Below, piece by piece: positions 1 to 7,547 of a stretch of 64,000 nt of DNA (position 1 is its first letter; every line of letters begins with the position of its first letter). The stretch is from Chitinophaga skermanii. Lineage in GTDB: Bacteria > Bacteroidota > Bacteroidia > Chitinophagales > Chitinophagaceae. Below the pieces are notes generated by a model. That model was not told where the DNA came from. It did no database searches and saw only the letters and a list, made by a program, of their open reading frames with translations. Location of the stretch: contig NZ_QLLL01000010.1 of assembly GCF_003259335.1 (NCBI RefSeq), positions 1 through 64,000 on the forward strand, in the 5' to 3' direction. The translations under genes and the position numbers were made by a program.

Positions 1-278
1 TTAAGCGCTGCAAGCTCCTTCTTAAGCGCTGCTTGATCCTTTTGCTCTTCTGGTGTCATGGCTATTTCATTTATTGTGGTAATTACCGCAATATCGCCCC
101 TAAACCGCTTTTTCCAATTTTTTACATCATGATTCTTTATGCCGTATTTAACGGCTAGCTGCGATACACTTAAATTACCAGTTTCGTAGTCACGCACCAC
201 CATGCGCCTAAATGAATCATCATAACTCGATTGACCACCCCCAAGACCTTTTAGTCCAAATAATTTGCTTCTTTTCAT
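1..278 (-). CDS. IS3-family transposase OrfA-like protein, truncated by window edge
   Basis: I translated this by hand on the minus strand from the ATG at 278; about 92 codons are visible and no stop is reached, so the 3' part lies outside the window. The protein begins MKRSKLFGLKGLGGG, followed by a region (about residues 20-65) of the IS3/IS911 OrfA helix-turn-helix type: SSYDDSFRRMVVRDY, then LSVSQLAVKYGI, then VKNWKKRF. After that comes a Glu/Lys/Ala/Leu-rich segment (QAALKKELAAL) that looks like the start of the OrfA leucine-zipper coiled coil. OrfA proteins bind the element's terminal repeats and are fused to the DDE transposase OrfB by frameshifting. OrfB would lie beyond position 1, so intactness cannot be judged. 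Confidence 0.75.
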   Translation of the reverse strand, partial: MKRSKLFGLKGLGGGQSSYDDSFRRMVVRDYETGNLSVSQLAVKYGIKNHDVKNWKKRFRGDIAVITTINEIAMTPEEQKDQAALKKELAAL

Positions 279-295
279 CATTTTTCATTTGTGGG

Positions 296-320
296 TGTAA
301 ACTTTTTGTAGGACTAGACA
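296..320 (-). mobile_element. Candidate terminal inverted repeat of the IS3-like element
   Basis: On the minus strand the sequence from 320 inward starts TGTCTAGTCCTACAAAAAGT and continues TTTACA. It begins with TG, as IS3-family ends do, and lies about 20 bp upstream of the OrfA start, the usual spacing. The other end is outside the window, so neither the matching repeat nor the target duplication can be seen. Confidence 0.5.
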
Positions 321-329
321 TAAACAAAG

Positions 330-600
330 AATAGGGGAAAAAGCCATCAAATAGCATGGAGACACGGTGGAATTACATAGAAATCACATGGAATCAAATG
401 GAGTTTGCGTAGCAATTACGACTTCATGCGCTTGGGAATACATGAAAGTATGTACAATCGGTATGGGAAGATGTAGGTAAAGACGCTATGAGGAATATAT
501 AGTGGTATCAACAAGATAGCTAACGAGGCCAATACTACTTACCTAGGTATTAATCAAACAATTACGCTACTAATAGGGTATTAAACGGCAACAATTAAGG
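330..600. repeat. 11-bp-periodic degenerate repeat array, copy 1
   Basis: The 351-bp gap between the IS end and the small lipoprotein gene holds no credible gene. From about 340 to 545 it can be written as consecutive 11-mers in which a TAC/CAT-GG core returns with the same phase: tagcatggaga (352), cacggtggaat (363), tacatagaaat (374), cacatggaatc (385), aaatggagttt (396), then tac at 417 and 439, tatggg at 462 and tagg at 474. The orientation matches the array near 39000 and is opposite to the one near 21350. It is not a CRISPR array: there are no conserved long repeats and no spacers. Confidence 0.6.
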
Positions 601-609
601 TTCAGCGGG

Positions 610-643
610 AAAAAACAAAGCCACTAGGAATACCTAGCGGCTT
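610..643 (-). terminator. Intrinsic terminator of the small lipoprotein gene
   Basis: Stem AAGCC-x-CTAGG (618-628) pairs with CCTAG-x-GGCTT (633-643) around an AATA loop with one internal mismatch. On the minus strand it is followed by a T-rich tract (617-611). It lies about 30 bp downstream of the stop codon at 672. Confidence 0.8.
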
Positions 644-671
644 GTTCAACTTCTTGCAAGTTATTGATCTC

Positions 672-872
672 TTAGTGTTTAGCTGAATCAGCAGCTGGAG
701 TAACAGCAGCAGAATCAGGTACTACTGTAGCAGTAGAATCAGCAACTGGAGCTGGAGCAACAGTAGCAGCAGAATCAGTAGCAACAGCAGTTGAATCAGT
801 AGCTGGAGCTGTAGAAGAATTACAAGCTGCAAAGAAACCAGCAGCGATCGCTAACAAGAATAATTTTTTCAT
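672..872 (-). CDS. Small Ala/Ser/Asp/Thr-rich lipoprotein
   Basis: A 66-residue predicted lipoprotein of unknown function. Residues 1-16 form a lipoprotein signal peptide (MKKLFLLAIAAGFFAAC) with the lipidated cysteine at position 17. The mature part is almost entirely Ala, Thr, Ser, Asp, Val and Pro and consists of short imperfect repeats around DSTA/DSAA (PATDSTAV, ATDSAATV, VADSTATV, PDSAAV, AADSAK). It looks like a disordered surface or periplasmic linker. No fold or enzyme motif is visible. The gene has its own promoter (901-930) and terminator (610-643), so it is a monocistronic unit behind der. Similar tiny lipoproteins are common in Bacteroidota; a specific role cannot be given. Confidence 0.8.
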   Translation of the reverse strand: MKKLFLLAIAAGFFAACNSSTAPATDSTAVATDSAATVAPAPVADSTATVVPDSAAVTPAADSAKH

Positions 873-900
873 GTTGTTGTTTGGTTTTATAAATCGGACG

Positions 901-930
901 CAAAAATATTACAATTTTTGCTATATCAAA
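901..930 (-). promoter_or_regulatory. Bacteroidota-type promoter for the small lipoprotein
   Basis: On the minus strand, TTTG (930-927) is followed after 18 bp by TATTTTTG (908-901), matching the TTTG-N19-TAnnTTTG consensus. The start codon is at 872. Confidence 0.7.
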
Positions 931-965
931 ATAATTTTTTCTATTCTAGGTCGTTACGCTCAACC

Positions 966-2282
966 TTATTTCTTCCTAAAGAAGATTTTAATCGGCACGC
1001 CCGTGAAATCGTAGTTACTACGGATTTGATTTTCAAGGTAATTGCGATAAGGTGGCTTCACATCATCGGGTAGGTTACAGAAAAATGCGAACGCCGGTGT
1101 ATGGGTTGGCAATTGTGTAACATATTTGATCCTGATAGGTGTACCACGTACCACAGGTGGGTTGAACTTCTCAATCGCTTTCAACATTACCTCGTTTAAT
1201 TTAGAGGTTTGGATTTTGCGGGTTCTGTTCTCAAATACCTGTAATGCCGATTCGATGGCTTGGAAAATCCTTTGTTTCTCTGTTACAGAGATGAAGATGA
1301 TAGGCACATCATTAAATGGTGCTAATCTTTCTTTCAAGATTTTCGTGTAATCGCGGGCAGTATTGGTTTGCTTTTCTTTGATCAAATCCCATTTGTTCAC
1401 GATTACCACCAAGCCTTTACCCTTACGCGCGGCTAAGCTGTAGATGTTCAAATCTTGTGCAGTGATCCCTTTTTCGGCATCCAATAACAACATACAAACA
1501 TCGGCTTCATCCATTGCCTTAATAGCACGGATAACAGAGTAGAATTCCAAATCTTCGTTCACCTTGGTTTTACGGCGTAAACCCGCCGTATCAATCAAGA
1601 TGAAATCTTTTTGGAATAAGTTATAGTGTGTGTGAATCGTATCTCTTGTTGTACCGGCAATGTCGGAAACGATGTTACGCTCCTCACCTACCAAGGCATT
1701 CAATAAAGACGATTTACCTACGTTTGGTTGACCAATGATCGCAATTTTAGGTAAGTCGGATTTAGCAACTGCTTCATCGAATTCGGGGGTAATTTTAGCT
1801 ACCACGTCGTCGAGCAATTCACCGGTACCGCTACCAGTCATGCTAGATAAGAAGAAAACATGTTCGAAGCCTAAACCGTAGAACTCGGTCGCTTCTAGTC
1901 TTCTCTCGTTATTATCAACTTTATTAACAACTAGGAAAACAGGTTTAGAAGAACGGCGGAGCAAATCTGCCACTTCGGAGTCTAAATCTGTGATACCAGT
2001 TGTTACATCGCACATGAAGATGAGCAAATTAGCTTCTTGCATGGCGATTTTCACTTGTTTACGAATTTCTGTTTCAAACACATCGTCACTGTTCGCAACG
2101 AAACCACCTGTATCGATGACGTTGAACGTTTTACCGTTCCAATCTGCTACACCGTATTGGCGATCGCGGGTTACACCGCTTACGTCGTCTACGATTGCTT
2201 TACGTTGCTCTAACATGCGATTGAAAAATGTAGATTTACCAACGTTTGGGCGACCTACTATCGCTACTGTAAAACCAGCCAT
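966..2282 (-). CDS. der: Ribosome biogenesis GTPase Der (EngA)
   Basis: Essential double-G-domain GTPase that acts in maturation of the 50S ribosomal subunit. At 438 aa it has the normal family length. Domain 1 has the P-loop GRPNVGKS (10-17), DTGG (57-60) and NKVD (120-123). Domain 2 has GQPNVGKS (184-191), DTAG (231-234) and NKWD (296-299). The last ~80 residues form the C-terminal KH-like domain that contacts rRNA. It lies 83 bp downstream of era on the same strand, so the two ribosome-assembly GTPases probably form one transcription unit, a common arrangement in Bacteroidota. The two P-loops in one chain exclude Era, ObgE and TrmE. Confidence 0.97.
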   Translation of the reverse strand: MAGFTVAIVGRPNVGKSTFFNRMLEQRKAIVDDVSGVTRDRQYGVADWNGKTFNVIDTGGFVANSDDVFETEIRKQVKIAMQEANLLIFMCDVTTGITDLDSEVADLLRRSSKPVFLVVNKVDNNERRLEATEFYGLGFEHVFFLSSMTGSGTGELLDDVVAKITPEFDEAVAKSDLPKIAIIGQPNVGKSSLLNALVGEERNIVSDIAGTTRDTIHTHYNLFQKDFILIDTAGLRRKTKVNEDLEFYSVIRAIKAMDEADVCMLLLDAEKGITAQDLNIYSLAARKGKGLVVIVNKWDLIKEKQTNTARDYTKILKERLAPFNDVPIIFISVTEKQRIFQAIESALQVFENRTRKIQTSKLNEVMLKAIEKFNPPVVRGTPIRIKYVTQLPTHTPAFAFFCNLPDDVKPPYRNYLENQIRSNYDFTGVPIKIFFRKK

Positions 2283-2365
2283 ATCCCTGGATATTTTTAA
2301 TTCTATTTAACCAATCCTGGAAGAAATCAACGGGTACAGGAAGTAACCGTTATTGCATTCTTCTA

Positions 2366-3235
2366 TTATAATCCGTATTCACGCAAGTGATTTTCGTTGT
2401 CGCGCCATTTGTTGCGCACTTTCACGAATAGTTCTAAGAACACTTTACGTTCTAGGAACTTCTCGATATCCGTACGGGCTTGCGTTCCCAGTTCGCGGAT
2501 CGACTTCCCTTTTTCACCGATAATGATTGCTTTCTGCGTTTCGCGGGTAACAATGATCTCGGCTGTAATTTTCGTGAGGGTATTTTTTTCCTGGAATTGT
2601 GTAACCACTACGGCAGTATGGTATGGAATTTCTTCATCGAACAGGTGGAAGATCTTTTCACGGATCATCTCTGCTACGAAGAAGCGCGTACTACGGTCGG
2701 TTAATGTATCCTCAGGGTAAAAAGGTAAACTTTCAGGTAAGAAATCGACGATCGTTTTCATCAATTCCTTGATGCCTTTCTTTTGGATGGCGGCAATGGT
2801 AACCACTGCTTTTGCTTTCCCCCAAGCTTTGCATTTCTCTACTAAAGCATCCAGGTCTTCTTTCATTAATAAATCGTCTTTATTAATCACGAGGATAAAA
2901 GGAGCTTTTAAACGGAGAGATTCGAACAAAGCGAGGTTTTCGTCGAGATTATCTTTTGCATCGAACATCAAGAGGGCGAGATCTGCATCTTCTAAAGCTG
3001 ATTTCACAGCGCCCATCATTTTTTCGTGCATTTTATACTTAGGGTCGATAATACCCGGGGTATCGGAGAAGACTATTTGATACTCGGGTTCTGTAACGAT
3101 ACCGGTAATCCGGTGGCGCGTAGTTTGCACCTTGGGAGAGATGATGGCTAATTTCTCACCGATGATTGCATTTAGCAATGTACTTTTACCAGCATTCGGT
3201 TTCCCGAAAATATTTACAAAACCTGCCTTAAACAT
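2366..3235 (-). CDS. era: GTPase Era
   Basis: GTPase that binds the 3' end of 16S rRNA and assists 30S assembly. The 289-aa protein shows GKPNAGKS (11-18), DTPG (58-61) and NKDD (118-121) in the G domain, then a type-II KH domain with the GEKGKSI loop at about residue 240 and a basic C-terminus. The length fits the family (about 295 aa). It lies directly upstream of der. No clear TAnnTTTG promoter was found between era and the tRNA gene, so its transcription start is uncertain. Confidence 0.97.
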   Translation of the reverse strand: MFKAGFVNIFGKPNAGKSTLLNAIIGEKLAIISPKVQTTRHRITGIVTEPEYQIVFSDTPGIIDPKYKMHEKMMGAVKSALEDADLALLMFDAKDNLDENLALFESLRLKAPFILVINKDDLLMKEDLDALVEKCKAWGKAKAVVTIAAIQKKGIKELMKTIVDFLPESLPFYPEDTLTDRSTRFFVAEMIREKIFHLFDEEIPYHTAVVVTQFQEKNTLTKITAEIIVTRETQKAIIIGEKGKSIRELGTQARTDIEKFLERKVFLELFVKVRNKWRDNENHLREYGL

Positions 3236-3332
3236 ATTCTAAAAAATAAGACTTAACCACAATACTGTACTATCTACTTCTTAAAAATATGGCTCTAAGT
3301 TACTGATAATACAAGCACCAATTAGCTCAAAT

Positions 3333-3360
3333 AAAAAAAGCCGAATCACTTCGGCTTTAA
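3333..3360 (-). terminator. Terminator downstream of the initiator tRNA
   Basis: Stem AAAGCCGAA / TTCGGCTTT with loop TCAC. On the minus strand it is followed by a run of seven T, so it ends the tRNA transcript before era. Confidence 0.8.
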
Positions 3361-3370
3361 TCTTTTTCTG

Positions 3371-3442
<72 letters not shown>

Positions 3443-3451
3443 ATGTGGATG

Positions 3452-3483
3452 CAAAAGTATGCGCATTTCAGTTCTTAGCCAAA
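3452..3483 (-). promoter_or_regulatory. Promoter of the initiator tRNA
   Basis: On the minus strand TTTG (3483-3480), then 20 bp, then TACTTTTG (3459-3452), an excellent match to the Bacteroidota sigma consensus. The mature tRNA 5' end is at 3442. Confidence 0.8.
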
Positions 3484-4147
3484 TCTTTTTTAAATTATTG
3501 TTACTTTTAAAGACTAGAAAGCGCCGTAAGTTATTGCTAGCTTGGGTTTCAAAGCAATAAAAATATTAAATATATGTTGAAATAGATGTGCCAATCAATC
3601 GTTTTGCTAGTTCAAATTAACTATACAACGTAGTATTTCTAATAAGTTAAAGAAACCCAAAGACGCATCATCTTCTCGGTATCACTTCTATATTCACCCA
3701 ACTTTATATCGTCTAATCCAACCATCATTTCCATGTACGTCAACAAATTTCAACCAACGTATTCCCGTTGACCATTACATAAACCTCGCAATATATGTTA
3801 CGACTATATGTCGTACACACTTGGAATTTATGTACCTATTTAAAAGAGGGTTGAGTTTACTTCATCCTTCTTACTTATGAATAAAGGCTGCTTGTAATAC
3901 ATTACTTGCACTTCAAACGCTCAAATAATTAAATACGCCTTTTTAATGCAGGCTAAACATCACTTGGAATAAGATAAAAACTAGGCTCCCTGTCCTTTCT
4001 TCACACATCATCAACACTGGAAGCCTAGTACAACCGGTACTCATCTTTCCTTTGCGCAGCGCTTTACAGTATATAGTACAGCTTCCCTTCACGCGAATGT
4101 TTGCTTGTACTACTTTGTATTATTGCTGCAAGATGCTACCTGTTCAA
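3484..4147. other. Long AT-rich gene-free stretch with a weak periodic array
   Basis: I see no credible gene in these ~660 bases on either strand. Two things stand out. From about 3690 to 3850, CC/GTA cores recur roughly every 11 bp (for example tttccatgtac and attcccgttga), like the clearer arrays elsewhere but more degenerate. There is also an 8-bp inverted repeat ACTAGGCT (3980-3987) / AGCCTAGT (4022-4029) with a 34-nt loop, which may be part of the transcript end downstream of ssb. Confidence 0.4.
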
Positions 4148-4534
4148 TTAAAATGGTAATTCGTCTGTTGGTTCCGCTGTAGTTACCATATTAGGTTGCA
4201 CGAGAATTTCCGTTCCTTCCTTTTTAAATGGTAGTAACTCCACGCGGTGCACAATTAGTTTTAAAGCGGCTTGGTACTCACCATTCAGTGTTTTGTAAGA
4301 TTCTGTATAAGGCGTGCCTTCTACAAACACATGGGTGCCTTTCAGCAGGTGCTTTTCCATGATTTCGCGATCCCATAGGGCGCAATCTACCCAAGTGGTG
4401 CGGGAACGCACTTCTCCCTGTTGATCTTTAAATTTCTGGCCATGCGCCACTTGGAAATTCAATACATTCCTTTTGTTCCAGGTGTTCGAAAGCGCATTAT
4501 TGCCTACGAACCCGATCAATTGCATTTTGATCAT
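4148..4534 (-). CDS. ssb: Single-stranded DNA-binding protein
   Basis: A 128-aa SSB that coats single-stranded DNA in replication, recombination and repair. Residues 1-105 form an OB fold with the family pattern QLIGFVGNN, VLNFQVAH, TTWVDCALW and HVFVEGTPYTE. The C-terminus ends TDELPF, the acidic-aromatic tip that recruits partner proteins. Translation may begin at the ATG at 4534 or at Met4 (4525); both give the same core. It is shorter than E. coli SSB because the flexible linker is very short. Many Bacteroidota carry more than one SSB, so this may be the main or a secondary copy. It is divergent from the thiamin receptor. Confidence 0.9.
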   Translation of the reverse strand: MIKMQLIGFVGNNALSNTWNKRNVLNFQVAHGQKFKDQQGEVRSRTTWVDCALWDREIMEKHLLKGTHVFVEGTPYTESYKTLNGEYQAALKLIVHRVELLPFKKEGTEILVQPNMVTTAEPTDELPF

Positions 4535-4758
4535 TCTTTACTCAATTTTAGGTTAACAAATACATATTCATAGATCCCGGGTGTATACGGGAAGTGAATA
4601 ACAATTAGTGCACAGCAAGCCATGCATAAAATTTGACGGTTTCGGAACAATTTGAGAAAAAGGGTTACAATAAAGCACCTTGGGTTACAGTGCACAATGA
4701 AACTAGTGTAATATTCATTCCCCACAAAAAAAATTCATCATTATTTCATGAATGGTTC

Positions 4759-4766
4759 TAACTTTG
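4759..4766 (+). promoter_or_regulatory. Probable -7 element upstream of the TPP riboswitch
   Basis: TAACTTTG matches TAnnTTTG exactly. No convincing TTTG -33 box lies 19-21 bp upstream. Transcription from here would give a leader of about 255 nt that carries the riboswitch. Confidence 0.5.
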
Positions 4767-4832
4767 CCTCGGAAGCCGTACCAATCGCGGGCAAATACTA
4801 CAAACTTTTTTCACTTTTTTGCAAACGCACGG

Positions 4833-4937
4833 CTTCACCTCGGGGTGCCTTAAAATAACAGGCTGAGATCACACCCGTTGAACCTGGCCAGGTAATGCTG
4901 ACTAGGAAAGGTAAGCGACATTTCCTTACCTGTTTTT
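4833..4937 (+). ncRNA. TPP riboswitch (THI element) with following hairpin
   Basis: The conserved thi-box blocks are all present in order: CGGGGTGCC (4841-4849), GGCTGAGATCACACCC (4861-4876), GAACCTGG (about 4880-4887) and AGGTAATGCTGA (4890-4901). P1 can form between CTTCACCT (4833-4840, one bulged C) and AGGTAAG (4909-4915). Thiamin pyrophosphate riboswitches normally lower expression when TPP is plentiful. Directly after the aptamer, AGGTAAG can instead pair with CTTACCT (4925-4931), followed by five T. A second hairpin, TTTGC..GTTGAT/ATCAAC..GCAAA (4972-4996), precedes CTTTTATC. The switching mechanism is discussed under findings. Confidence 0.93.
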
Positions 4938-5027
4938 ATGATCTGAACTGATGGCCAAAAGCCACCAGCTATTTGCGTGTTGATATCAACGGCAAACTTT
5001 TATCTAATGTGATAAAACAGGATATAC

Positions 5028-7409
5028 ATGAGAATTTTTCTATTCGTTGCGCTCCTATGCCAAATGAGCACCGCGCAAGCACAATCCCTCGTATCGGGTA
5101 AGGTGACCAACAAGAAAAACGGTCAACCCCTGGAAGGCGTTACCGTACAGCTTACCGGCCGAAATGTGTTCGGCACCCATACCAATGAAAATGGCTACTT
5201 TGCTATTAAAGTAACGAACGGTAATGCGTATACGTTACAAGTAAGCTACTTGGGTTTTAAGGCTTATTCACAACAAATTACAGTGAATGGTGCCACCAAT
5301 GTAAACATTAGCCTTGAGGAAACCGGCCTATTCGTAAAACCCGTAGAGATCGCTAGCTTAAGAGCTACGCGTACTGCTCCATTTACTAAATCGGAGCTAT
5401 CCGCGGAAGATATTAAGAAACAGAACCTCGGGCAAGATTTACCACTCCTATTAAACCAAATGCCTGGTGTTGTTACCAACAGCGATGCTGGTAACGGTGT
5501 GGGTTATACAGGTATACGCGTTCGTGGTACCGATATCACCCGTATCAACGTAACGGCCAATGGTATTCCTTTGAACGATGCAGAAAGTCAAGGTGTATTC
5601 TTCGTTAACATGCCCGATTTCGCTTCTAGCCTTAGCAGTATTCAATTACAACGAGGTGTAGGTACTTCTACTAACGGTGGTAGTGCATTTGGTGCAACCA
5701 TGAACTTAAGTACCAATACGTTCAATGATAAAGCTTACGCAGAATTCGATAATAGCTACGGTTCTTACGATACATGGAAACACACGGTGAAAGCAGGTAC
5801 AGGTCTTATTAATGACCATTTCACTTTCGATGCCCGCTTATCGAAAATCTCGTCAAACGGCTATGTAGATCGTGCCAGCAGCGATTTAAAATCGTTCTAC
5901 ACCTCTGCCGCTTATATCTCTAAAAACACGGCTATTCGCTTAAATATCTTCTCTGGTAAAGAAAAAACTTACCAAGCATGGAACGGTATTACAAAAGATA
6001 TGTTGGAAACAAACCGTCGTTATAACTCCTCCGGCACCGAAAAACCAGGTGAGCCATACGATAACGAAACAGATAACTATCAACAAACACACTACCAATT
6101 ATTCCTCAACCAAGTTATTAACGACCATCTTAATTTCAACGTAGCCTTACACATGACACGTGGTAAAGGTTATTACGAAAACTATAAAGCTGGTGAAGAA
6201 TATGCTAGCTACGGCCTTACACCACCTGTTATTGGCGACACTACCATTACAGCCACCGATTTAGTTCGCCAACTGTGGTTAGATAACTATTTCTACGGCA
6301 CCGTGTTTTCGTTAAACGGTACGCATAACCGCTTTAATTGGAGTGTAGGCGGCGGTTATAACCGTTACGACGGTAACCACTACGGCAAAGTTATTTGGGC
6401 AGAATACCCCATGCCTATCAACTACAAATGGTATGATTTAGATGCCTTCAAATCGGATCTCAACTTCTATGCAAAAGGTGAATATGCTGTAATCGAAAAA
6501 TTGAAAGCATTTGCTGATGTGCAGTACAGGCATGTGAAATACGATATCGATGGTTTCCGTAAAAATCCAACGCTCGTTCAAAACAACAAATACAATTTCT
6601 TCAACCCGAAAGTCGGTCTTAATTACGCCATTAACGATCAAAACAGTGCATACGCATCGTTTGCAGTAGCTAATAAAGAACCTAACCGCGACGATTTCGA
6701 AGCCGGCGTTACGAATACTCCTAAGCCTGAGAAATTGCAAAACGTAGAGGCTGGTTACGCTTTCCGTTCTAAAACAGTGGTGCTACAAGCGAATGTATAC
6801 TACATGGATTACAAAGATCAATTGGTATTAACGGGTAGAATTAACGACGTAGGTGCTTACACACGTGTAAATATTCCGAAAAGCTATAGAGCAGGTATTG
6901 AATTGCAAGCTGCAGCCAATGTAACGAACTACTTTACTGTTGCAGCAAACGCTGCTTTCAGCAAAAACAAAATCAAACATTTAACTGCGTATATCGATGA
7001 TGCTTACTATAGTTACAACACGGTAGCCGTTAACTTTGACAATACCGACATTTCCTTCTCGCCTAATGTAGTAGCGGGTTACACGCTTACTTTCAAACCG
7101 GTAAAAAACTTGAATATTGATATTCTTGGGAAATATGTAGGTGCGCAGTTCTTAGATAATACGTCAAATAAAGATGCACAATTGCCATCTTATTTTGTTT
7201 CTGATGCCAGGATAAATTACCTTGTGCCACAGAAATTATTTAAGGAGCTAGGTTTGACATTGATGTTGAATAACATTTTCAACAAAAAATATGTCGCAAA
7301 TGGTTATACTTACACTTATTTCAACGACGACAAGCGTATTTCAGCAGAGAATGGTTATTACCCAATGGCCGAATTCAATGTCATGGCGGGTGTGCATGTC
7401 GCATTTTAA
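5028..7409 (+). CDS. TonB-dependent outer-membrane receptor, probably for thiamin
   Basis: A 793-aa outer-membrane receptor. Residues 1-19 are a signal peptide ending AQAQ. Residues 20-95 form a carboxypeptidase-regulatory-like beta-sandwich (LVSGKVTNKKNGQPLEGVTV). The plug domain follows at about 120-235 (DLPLLLNQMPGVVTNSD, then GYTGIRVRGTD and NGIPLNDAE). The rest is a 22-strand-type barrel ending in Phe (VHVAF). It is not a SusC protein: there is no SusD partner and the N-terminus is shorter. Substrate is inferred from the TPP riboswitch in the leader; TPP-controlled TonB receptors are a known thiamin-uptake class in Bacteroidota. No other thiamin gene is adjacent. Confidence 0.9.
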   Translation: MRIFLFVALLCQMSTAQAQSLVSGKVTNKKNGQPLEGVTVQLTGRNVFGTHTNENGYFAIKVTNGNAYTLQVSYLGFKAYSQQITVNGATNVNISLEETGLFVKPVEIASLRATRTAPFTKSELSAEDIKKQNLGQDLPLLLNQMPGVVTNSDAGNGVGYTGIRVRGTDITRINVTANGIPLNDAESQGVFFVNMPDFASSLSSIQLQRGVGTSTNGGSAFGATMNLSTNTFNDKAYAEFDNSYGSYDTWKHTVKAGTGLINDHFTFDARLSKISSNGYVDRASSDLKSFYTSAAYISKNTAIRLNIFSGKEKTYQAWNGITKDMLETNRRYNSSGTEKPGEPYDNETDNYQQTHYQLFLNQVINDHLNFNVALHMTRGKGYYENYKAGEEYASYGLTPPVIGDTTITATDLVRQLWLDNYFYGTVFSLNGTHNRFNWSVGGGYNRYDGNHYGKVIWAEYPMPINYKWYDLDAFKSDLNFYAKGEYAVIEKLKAFADVQYRHVKYDIDGFRKNPTLVQNNKYNFFNPKVGLNYAINDQNSAYASFAVANKEPNRDDFEAGVTNTPKPEKLQNVEAGYAFRSKTVVLQANVYYMDYKDQLVLTGRINDVGAYTRVNIPKSYRAGIELQAAANVTNYFTVAANAAFSKNKIKHLTAYIDDAYYSYNTVAVNFDNTDISFSPNVVAGYTLTFKPVKNLNIDILGKYVGAQFLDNTSNKDAQLPSYFVSDARINYLVPQKLFKELGLTLMLNNIFNKKYVANGYTYTYFNDDKRISAENGYYPMAEFNVMAGVHVAF

Positions 7410-7435
7410 TCTGTACCCATATCCGAGACACATAC

Positions 7436-7476
7436 AGAGAGCACTGAAGCATCCGCTTTGGTGCTTCTCTTTTTTA
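7436..7476 (+). terminator. Terminator of the thiamin receptor gene
   Basis: Stem GAAGCA/TGCTTC with outer AGAG/CTCT, followed by TTTTTT. It lies just after the stop codon. Confidence 0.7.
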
Positions 7477-7491
7477 GCGAATAGGTGAACG

Positions 7492-7529
7492 AAAAACGCC
7501 CGTTTCTACAAGTAGAGACGGGCGTTTTT
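7492..7529. terminator. Bidirectional terminator with the shared CGTCTCTAC stem
   Basis: An 18-bp near-perfect hairpin: AAAAACGCCCGTTTCTAC (7492-7509), loop AA, GTAGAGACGGGCGTTTTT (7512-7529). It sits between convergent genes (thiamin receptor and argH) and has A/T runs on both sides, so it can work in both directions. Its stem belongs to the recurring family at 22879, 33559 and 53491. Confidence 0.9.
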
Positions 7530-7547
7530 TATTATAAAGTTTGTATG

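Noticed and set aside
4531-4725. 64-codon minus-strand frame overlapping the start of ssb
   Set aside because: Cys/Phe/Ile-rich, no signal or domain pattern, lies in the intergenic promoter region; likely chance.
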